From Akkermansiaceae bacterium UBA6138 (GTDB lineage Bacteria; Verrucomicrobiota; Verrucomicrobiia; Verrucomicrobiales; DEV007): 17,746 bases of DNA. This document shows, piece after piece, positions 7,717-13,173 of this stretch (position 1 is its first letter; every line of letters begins with the position of its first letter). The stretch is taken from contig DIVG01000046.1 in NCBI GenBank assembly GCA_002422425.1, forward strand, positions 54,556 through 72,301, written 5' to 3'. The translations under genes and the position numbers were made by a program. The notes under the pieces are model-generated. The model ran no database searches. It saw nothing but the letters and a program-made list of their open reading frames with translations, and was not told the origin of the DNA.

Positions 7717-10700
7717 CTAAGCTTTCCCGAATCGGGCGAGTTGTTCGCGGAAGGAATTGGTGGGAGTGTCTTTGGACTCGAACTGGATCTTGATCTCTTC
7801 GCCCATGCGGCGGCTCTGCGCGATCCAGCGGGAAAGGGCGATCTCAATGAGAAGAAAGATGAAGGCCCCGAGAGCGAGGTACTTCCAGAGTTCCTGCCCG
7901 AACTGATTGCCGTTGAGGAAGCCGATGAGTTCCTCGAGCGTCTGGGGACGGGAGAGAGTCACGAAGTTCGCGAGGAAGGCGTAGTCCGTGTCGGTCAATC
8001 GCACGAGGCGGCTCTCGGCGGAGTCGCGCTTCACGGTGAAGGGAATCTCTTTGCCGCCCTTGCGGAGAAAGGTCGCGAAAAAGGGCGCCTGCTCGTCGGG
8101 CACAGTGAGGTGATAGAGTCCCGAGGAGATGTCGCCCTGTAGCTTCAGGACGGAACCGCCGTCCATCGAACTGAGCTGGGCGCTGCGGGGGCGGTCGTCG
8201 GGGCCGCGCACGGCAAAGGTGGTGAGACCGCTCTCGCGTCCTGTCATCTCGTCGCCGCCGGCGAAGCTGCGGAAGCGGGCCGAGGGGATGATCTGATGGG
8301 GAAGTCCATCGCCCTCCCAGCGCAGGATCGCCTTTGCTTCGCCGCCGTTCTCACGATAGACGGCGCGGAAATCATACCAGCGATTGGCCTCGAATTTTCC
8401 GGAAAGACGACGGTCGCCGCCGGGGTTGTTGAACTGCCCGATCTGTTTGCCGTCGATCCAGAATTCGAAGGAGTCATCGACCTCGATTTTGAAATTGAGC
8501 TTCTTCGGATCAGGCAACTGGATCTTGCCGCTCCACTCGACGCGGAAGTTGTCGGCGGGGATGCCAGGCGCAGGGATGCCGTTGAGCCAGTTGAAATTGA
8601 TCGCTTCGTCCTGCCGCGTGAAGCCGGGCTCGGTGGCGTTGTGGCTCGCGAAGTAGCGGCCGATGAGCCCCTCGCCGATGGCGCGTCCCCGCTTCCCCGT
8701 GAGGCCGATGCTGACCTCCCACCCGGGCTCAAGATTGAGCTGGTAGGCCGCCGGATCGGCGAGGTGGTAAACGAGTTCGTGGATGAGCGGAAGAAAGGCC
8801 TGGCGCGTCACGAGGTTGCCCGCGGAGAGATCGAGCGGGATGCCGAGGAGGAGGACATGGCCGCGGCCGACTTTGCGGGAGCTGAGGAGGATCTCGCCGT
8901 TGTTCAGCCGGGCGCCGACGGAGGACTCTTTGGCGAGGGCATCGGGGATACTTTGGGGGCGGAAGTTCGTGATGACGGTGCCGCCGAAGTCGCTCCTGGC
9001 CGCGTCAGCGATCTTCTGCAGGGCGGGATGGGTGAGCGTCTGGGCCGAGGGGGAAAAAGCTTGATCCACCGGGGCGAAGGTGACTTCGCCGAGCGTGGCG
9101 GGGAGGAGGGGAGCCTCATCGGCGGTTTTCCAACCGTTGAAGAAGTCGGGCTGGGTCTTTTGTCCGGCCGCGACGAGGAGACCTCCGCCGTCGGCGACAT
9201 ACTTCGCGAGGGAGGCGGCAACGGCGGCGGGGAGACGGGGAACGTCGGCGAGAATGACGGTGTCGAAGTCGGCGAAGTCGGAAAGAGAGGCAATGTCAGG
9301 GAGCGGGATGACTTGCGGGTCGACGAGGAAGCGGATGAGATCACGGGTCGGGTCGTAGTCGCGATTGAAGTCATCGGAGGCTTCGTCGCTGACGCTCGTG
9401 ACATTGGCCTCGAGGTTCGGGTCGAGAGTGAGGGCCGAGGGGGCAAGGGCGACGGCGGCGAAGGCCGAAGCGCTGTCGAAGGCGCGGCTTGAGGGACGTC
9501 CATCGACGATGAGGACACGCAACTCGCTCGCGACATTGACCGCCGAGACGCCGTGGTTGTCACTCACGATGTCATCCTCGACCTCGAGCGTGAGCGAGAG
9601 AGAATGCGCCCCCGCTTCGCCGAACTGGTGGGTGAAAGTAATGGTTTGCTCTTCCCCGGGACGGAGCTGCCCGACCGAGGCGTCTCGGTATTCACGGCCG
9701 TCATCGATGGTGAGGACGAGGGCTCCGGGCGTGACGGCCTCGTTGCCGGTGTTGGCGACGGTTGCGGTGATATCGACGGGGCGGTCGACCCCGACGATGT
9801 CACGAGACAGCCGGATGTCGGTGACGGCGAGGTTGCGGATGAAATCGGGGAGAGGCATTTTCCGAATCATGATCTGCGGTTCGGAGGGCAGATTGCGGAA
9901 GGCGTCGCGGAGGAAGTTCCACCGGCCGCTCTGGCCGATTTCCCAGCCGACGTTCTGTTCGTCGGTCAGGATGACGATCTGCTTCGCCGGATTGTCGCCG
10001 CGGGCGAGGCTGAGAGAGGCGAGGGTAAGGGCCTGATAGGTCGTCATGGCTCCGTCGAGCGGGGCCATTTCGCTGAGGGCGGCCTCAAGCGCGGCGCGAT
10101 CGGTCGTGGGATCGAGGACCCGTCCGCCGGGGGAGGGGCCGCCGAGGATGAGGCTGAAGGCGTGGCCGCGCGGGGCCCGCTTGATGAGAGTGCGGGCTTC
10201 CTCGATGGCCCGCTCGAAGTTCGTCGCGCCGTCGACGGTGAGGCCCATGGAGGTCGAGGCGTCGATGATGAGGGCGACGTCCTGTCTCGCCCCGGGAGCG
10301 AAGCGGGAGAGATTGAGGTATTTCTCAAAGACGATCAGGGCGACGCAGGCGAGGAGCAGTCCGACCGAAATTCCCGCGATCCAGCGCCGCCATTTCGGCT
10401 CGTCGTGGAGGACGACGGCGACCCCGATCCCGACGACGGCGAGGAGGAGGAGCGGGAGAATGAGGAGCCAGGGAATCGTCGAACCCGGTGGGATGAAAGG
10501 GCGTGCGAGGGCAAGGGCGAGCAGTCCGACGAGGAGGCAGCGTGTCGCCATGAGGAGCGCCTCTTCGAGTTGGATGCGGCGGTTCCGAATCGCGAGTGAC
10601 TCAAGCAAAAAGCCCATCGCCCCCCAGTCCACGACCCTGCTGGAACGCCGGTTCAGCAAATGGATCACGATGGGAATCGCGATCCCGAGAGCGCCGAGGA

Positions 10701-10725
10701 GGAGGACTGTGTTGAGGAAAAGCAT
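7717..10725 (-). CDS. BatA-like membrane protein with VWA and embedded PA14 domain
   Basis: The protein has 1002 residues. Residues 1-80 are a typical aerotolerance-regulator (BatA) N-terminus: a membrane helix, then HLLNRRSSRVVDWGAMGFL, then a second helix ending ALARPFIPP. More helices lie at about 84-105 and 115-134. A VWA domain follows with the metal motif DASTS (155-159) and VILTDEQN (251-258). Then come a CARDB/Ig-like stretch (VDITATVANTGNEAV, about 317-390) and a GATase-like segment (about 400-650: LRVLIVDGRPSSR, FDTVILADVPRL, GGGLLVAAG). A PA14 domain occupies about 686-820: LIGRYFASHNA, then DDSFEFWIDGKQIGQF and AILRWEG. The C-terminal helix is at 946-964 with a cytosolic tail of some 38 residues. 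It is third in the cluster. The family relation is clear, the function unknown; PA14 domains elsewhere often bind glycans, so binding a cell-surface sugar is a reasonable inference. Confidence 0.85.
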   Translation of the reverse strand: MLFLNTVLLLGALGIAIPIVIHLLNRRSSRVVDWGAMGFLLESLAIRNRRIQLEEALLMATRCLLVGLLALALARPFIPPGSTIPWLLILPLLLLAVVGIGVAVVLHDEPKWRRWIAGISVGLLLACVALIVFEKYLNLSRFAPGARQDVALIIDASTSMGLTVDGATNFERAIEEARTLIKRAPRGHAFSLILGGPSPGGRVLDPTTDRAALEAALSEMAPLDGAMTTYQALTLASLSLARGDNPAKQIVILTDEQNVGWEIGQSGRWNFLRDAFRNLPSEPQIMIRKMPLPDFIRNLAVTDIRLSRDIVGVDRPVDITATVANTGNEAVTPGALVLTIDDGREYRDASVGQLRPGEEQTITFTHQFGEAGAHSLSLTLEVEDDIVSDNHGVSAVNVASELRVLIVDGRPSSRAFDSASAFAAVALAPSALTLDPNLEANVTSVSDEASDDFNRDYDPTRDLIRFLVDPQVIPLPDIASLSDFADFDTVILADVPRLPAAVAASLAKYVADGGGLLVAAGQKTQPDFFNGWKTADEAPLLPATLGEVTFAPVDQAFSPSAQTLTHPALQKIADAARSDFGGTVITNFRPQSIPDALAKESSVGARLNNGEILLSSRKVGRGHVLLLGIPLDLSAGNLVTRQAFLPLIHELVYHLADPAAYQLNLEPGWEVSIGLTGKRGRAIGEGLIGRYFASHNATEPGFTRQDEAINFNWLNGIPAPGIPADNFRVEWSGKIQLPDPKKLNFKIEVDDSFEFWIDGKQIGQFNNPGGDRRLSGKFEANRWYDFRAVYRENGGEAKAILRWEGDGLPHQIIPSARFRSFAGGDEMTGRESGLTTFAVRGPDDRPRSAQLSSMDGGSVLKLQGDISSGLYHLTVPDEQAPFFATFLRKGGKEIPFTVKRDSAESRLVRLTDTDYAFLANFVTLSRPQTLEELIGFLNGNQFGQELWKYLALGAFIFLLIEIALSRWIAQSRRMGEEIKIQFESKDTPTNSFREQLARFGKA

Positions 10726-10731
10726 GGGGAA

Positions 10732-10820
10732 GGGGTTGAGGCGTTAAGGGGTTGAGGCGTTGAGGTTTTCTATGAATTCCTGAATCTCTGAATCCCTCAA
10801 AACCTGAATACCTCAATCCC
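10732..10820. repeat. Intergenic tandem and degenerate short repeats before BatA-like gene
   Basis: Between the DUF58 and BatA-like genes the sequence is almost entirely short repeats. The 14-mer GGGGTTGAGGCGTT occurs at 10732-10745 and 10748-10761 (period 16), followed by a partial GAGG. A second family, CCTGAAT or CTGAATCC with CCTCAA, recurs between 10779 and 10820. On the minus strand the start codon at 10725 is therefore preceded by repeated CCTCAACGCC-type pyrimidine-rich sequence rather than a Shine-Dalgarno. The last bases overlap the stop codon of the DUF58 gene. Confidence 0.75.
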
Positions 10821-11749
10821 TACTTCCTCTGCGAGAAATAGCTGAAGAGAGCTTCCGTTACCGGCGTTTTCGTATTCACGGGGACGTAGTCGGCTTTCAT
10901 CTGGCCGCAAGCGAGTTCGATGGATTTGAGGTGGGTTTTGACGCGGTCGAGGTAGGAGGCGCGGATCGTGGCGGGGTCGATGTTGAGACGGCGGCCGTCG
11001 ACTTCGAGGCAGCGGAAGTCGTCGAATTTGTCGAAGGGAAAGGTCAGTTCCTCCTCAGCCATGAGGTGAAAAACGACGAGTTCGTGATTCTTGTAGCGGA
11101 AGTGATGGAGCGCATTTTTGATCGCTTCGGCGTCGTCGAAGAGATCACTGATGACGACGATGAGTCCGCGCGAGGGGATTCGTTCGGCGATCTCGTGAAA
11201 GGTCGCGGCGCAGCGGGTGTCGTGCGCGGGAGCGGTGCGGGAGAGGGCTTCGAGCACGGTGCGGACCTGGCTTGGCTTGGCGGTGGGACGCAGGTAGGTT
11301 TTGATTTCCTCGTCGAAGGTGACAAGGCCGACGGCGTCCTGCTGGCGGATGAGGAGGTAGGTCAGGGCGGCGGCGAGGTAGCGGGCATATTCGAATTTGG
11401 AAAGGTGCGCCTTTCCCGCGAGTCCGGCCGAGGAATCGCCGGCGTAGCCCATCGAGCCAGAGGCGTCCACGAGGATGGTGGCCCGCATGTTCGTCTCTTC
11501 GATGTACTGCTTGATGTAATAGCGGTCGCTTTTTCCAAAGACGCGCCAGTCAAGATTCCGCAAATCGTCGCCGGTGACATACTGACGATGCTCGGCGAAC
11601 TCGACCGAGAAGCCCTTGTGCGGGCTGGTGTGGCGTCCGTTGATGGAACCGACCTTGGCGGTGCGGGCAAGGAACTCGAGCCGCCCGATCATGTTGATGA
11701 TCTCGGGCGGAAGGAGTTCGTTAAACTGGGGCTGGAGGGTTTCCGACAT
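10820..11749 (-). CDS. DUF58 domain protein (VWA-like MoxR partner)
   Basis: The 309-residue protein is a full-length DUF58 family member with no membrane helix, so probably cytosolic. The signature region reads FAEHRQYVTGDDLRNLDWRV (51-70) followed by FGKSDRYYIKQYIEETN, and then a VWA-type metal motif, DASGS (95-99), within ILVDASGSMGYAG. It sits directly after the MoxR gene (53 bases apart), the arrangement found in most genomes carrying these families. DUF58 proteins are regarded as adaptors or substrates of MoxR AAA+ ATPases, with the metal site mediating protein contacts. The ATG at 11749 has no Shine-Dalgarno and follows a C/T-rich leader containing an intergenic repeat. Annotation of the family is certain; the cellular target is not. 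Confidence 0.93.
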   Translation of the reverse strand: MSETLQPQFNELLPPEIINMIGRLEFLARTAKVGSINGRHTSPHKGFSVEFAEHRQYVTGDDLRNLDWRVFGKSDRYYIKQYIEETNMRATILVDASGSMGYAGDSSAGLAGKAHLSKFEYARYLAAALTYLLIRQQDAVGLVTFDEEIKTYLRPTAKPSQVRTVLEALSRTAPAHDTRCAATFHEIAERIPSRGLIVVISDLFDDAEAIKNALHHFRYKNHELVVFHLMAEEELTFPFDKFDDFRCLEVDGRRLNIDPATIRASYLDRVKTHLKSIELACGQMKADYVPVNTKTPVTEALFSYFSQRK

Positions 11750-11762
11750 GTGAAATGCTTTT

Positions 11763-11783
11763 GCTAAAGAGCAAAAACGCTAA
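11763..11783. repeat. Dispersed 21-base intergenic repeat, copy 2
   Basis: Nearly identical to 7679-7699 (differences at repeat positions 7 and 16 only), in the same orientation and likewise in a gap just upstream of a minus-strand start codon. Shorter echoes flank it, AAATGC at 11753-11758 (also at 7675-7680) and TAAAGAGCTGAAAAGC at 11781-11796. Confidence 0.7.
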
Positions 11784-11802
11784 AGAGCTGAAAAGCTTCG
11801 CC

Positions 11803-12843
11803 TCAGACGTCGAGCTCGGCGCCGGGCTGGAAATGCTCGACGAGGCGGTTCACGATGTCGTCGCTGGTGATTCCGGCGGCTTCGGCGTTGAAGGTCGTGA
11901 GGACGCGGTGGCGCAGCACGGGGAGGGCGACGGCGCGGACATCGGCAGTCGTGGTGTGGTAGCGTCCCTGGAGAATGGCGCGGGCCTTGGCCGCAAGGAT
12001 GAGGTAGATCCCGGCACGCGGGCCGGCTCCCCAGGCGACCATTTCACGGACGAAGTCGGGGGCCTCGGCCTCGCGGGGACGGGAGGCGCGGGCAATCTGC
12101 GCGGCGTAGGTGACGACGTGATCGGCCACGGGGACACGGCGGACGACTTTTTGCAGCTTTAGCACGGCCTCGCCGTCGAGCTGCTTCTGGATGTTCGCTT
12201 TATACGTACCGGTGACGCGCTTGATGATCGCTTCCTCCTCGCTCGCGCTGGGGTAATTCACGCGGATGTTGAACATGAAGCGGTCGAGCTGCGCCTCGGG
12301 GAGCGGGTAGGTGCCCTCCTGCTCGATGGGGTTCTGCGTCGCGAGGACAAAGAAGGGCTCGGGCAGGGCATAGGTCTCTTCGCCGATGGTGACGTGGTGC
12401 TCCTGCATCGCTTCGAGGAGGGCGGCCTGGGTCTTGGGCGGGGTTCGGTTGATCTCGTCGGCGAGGATCATGTTCGCAAAGATGGGGCCCTTCACGAATT
12501 TAAAGACGCGTTTGCCCGTGCCGACGTCCTCCTCGAGCACTTCGGTGCCGGTAATGTCGGCCGGCATGAGGTCAGGGGTGAACTGGACTCGTTTGAAGCT
12601 GAGGTCGAGGACTTCGGAAAGGGTCGAGATGAGGAGCGTTTTGGCAAGTCCGGGAACCCCGACGAGGAGCGCGTGGGAGCGGCAGAAGATGGAGATGAGG
12701 AGTTGCTCGATGACTTCATCCTGCCCCACGATGACAAGTTCGAGCTGCTCGCGCATTGACGCGTAAGCGGCGCGCAGTTCCTCGATGACGGCTTTGTCCG
12801 ATGATCCGAGTTCCGTCTGAGATTGAATTGCCGTTTCAGCCAT
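11803..12843 (-). CDS. MoxR-family AAA+ ATPase
   Basis: The 346-residue length and all ATPase motifs are those of the MoxR family. The Walker A motif is GVPGLAKT (62-69), Walker B is ILADE (126-130) followed by the family-specific INRTPPKTQAALLEAMQE (131-148), sensor 1 is ATQNP (168-172), and the LDRFM segment (186-190) carries the probable arginine finger R188. The C-terminal lid helices include ASRPREAEAPDFVREMVAWGAGPRAG, as is usual. It would form cytosolic hexamers that use ATP to remodel a VWA-containing partner, comparable to RavA-ViaA or Mg-chelatase I/D. It is the first gene of the minus-strand cluster, with a candidate promoter at 12907-12936. No Shine-Dalgarno lies upstream of the ATG at 12843. 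The family is certain; no more exact symbol is justified. Confidence 0.95.
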   Translation of the reverse strand: MAETAIQSQTELGSSDKAVIEELRAAYASMREQLELVIVGQDEVIEQLLISIFCRSHALLVGVPGLAKTLLISTLSEVLDLSFKRVQFTPDLMPADITGTEVLEEDVGTGKRVFKFVKGPIFANMILADEINRTPPKTQAALLEAMQEHHVTIGEETYALPEPFFVLATQNPIEQEGTYPLPEAQLDRFMFNIRVNYPSASEEEAIIKRVTGTYKANIQKQLDGEAVLKLQKVVRRVPVADHVVTYAAQIARASRPREAEAPDFVREMVAWGAGPRAGIYLILAAKARAILQGRYHTTTADVRAVALPVLRHRVLTTFNAEAAGITSDDIVNRLVEHFQPGAELDV

Positions 12844-12906
12844 GATGTGTTGCAGTGATAAATGGGAATGAGATTGGCGGGGACGACAGCCCCCGAATCG
12901 AGCGCG

Positions 12907-12936
12907 ATACTACGCTGCTTAGGACTGCGGTGTCGA
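12907..12936 (-). promoter_or_regulatory. Candidate sigma70-type promoter for the MoxR cluster
   Basis: On the minus strand TCGACA (12931-12936) and TAGTAT (12907-12912) are 18 bases apart. They match the -35 consensus in five and the -10 consensus in four of six positions. Transcription would start near 12900, giving a leader of about 57 bases before the ATG at 12843. This is pattern matching only. Confidence 0.35.
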
Positions 12937-13010
12937 ATGTGATTTTCGCGCGATAGCGCATTCGCGGCTGCTCGAAAGAGTCACTCCAAAGGGCCATGGG
13001 AAGGGCGAAC

Positions 13011-13037
13011 GGATTCCGCTTGCGATAAGCGGGATCC
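13011..13037. promoter_or_regulatory. Strong hairpin in divergent region (possible operator or RNA element)
   Basis: GGATTCCGCTT (13011-13021) and AAGCGGGATCC (13027-13037) form an 11-pair stem with one G-T pair and a five-base loop. It lies about 19 bases upstream of the candidate -35 box of the glycosyltransferase promoter. Neither strand has a T run directly after the stem, so it is not a standard terminator. An operator half-site pair for a dimeric regulator is the likeliest reading. Confidence 0.5.
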
Positions 13038-13055
13038 TTATGTCCTTTTCGTGGC

Positions 13056-13083
13056 TTGATTGAGCGGCGGAGTCCGGTAGGAT
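13056..13083 (+). promoter_or_regulatory. Candidate promoter for the glycosyltransferase gene
   Basis: TTGATT (13056-13061) and TAGGAT (13078-13083) are separated by 16 bases and match the -35 and -10 consensus in four of six positions each. Transcription would begin near 13090, about 84 bases before the ATG at 13174. Confidence 0.35.
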
Positions 13084-13161
13084 TTGATCGGGTTCCACCT
13101 GTTCAGGTTTTTGTCCGATGTCTTTCCGAAATCTCCATTTCATCGAGCCATTATTGTGCCT

Positions 13162-13165
13162 GAGG
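13162..13165 (+). promoter_or_regulatory. Shine-Dalgarno deciding the glycosyltransferase start
   Basis: GAGG within CCTGAGGACG lies eight bases before the ATG at 13174, an ideal spacing. It sets the start there rather than at the upstream TTG or GTG codons. None of the other complete genes in the window has so clear a site. Confidence 0.65.
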
Positions 13166-13173
13166 ACGCTGTT

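Larger units (their letters stand above)
12844..13173. other. Divergent intergenic region between moxR-like and glycosyltransferase genes
   Basis: These 330 bases hold no supported gene. They contain the candidate minus-strand promoter (12907-12936), a strong hairpin (13011-13037), a candidate plus-strand promoter (13056-13083) and the Shine-Dalgarno of the glycosyltransferase gene (13162-13165). The reading frame of the glycosyltransferase stays open up to a TTG at 13084, but the Shine-Dalgarno-led ATG at 13174 is the better start, which leaves an untranslated leader of roughly 85 bases. Confidence 0.6.

Noticed and set aside
8296..9492. 398-codon plus-strand open frame opposite the BatA-like gene
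   Set aside because: Its Gly/Glu/Val-rich translation has no motif, and it lies over the VWA/PA14 coding region, so it is a shadow frame.
10732..10820. CRISPR array
   Set aside because: The repeats are 14-16 bases, directly adjoining and degenerate, with no spacers of constant length and no cas gene nearby.
13011..13037. Intrinsic terminator
   Set aside because: No T run follows the stem on either strand, and the position is upstream of both divergent genes, where no transcript should end.
13084..13173. N-terminal extension of the glycosyltransferase from a TTG codon
   Set aside because: The extra 30 residues show no GT feature, and a well-spaced Shine-Dalgarno stands before the ATG at 13174.
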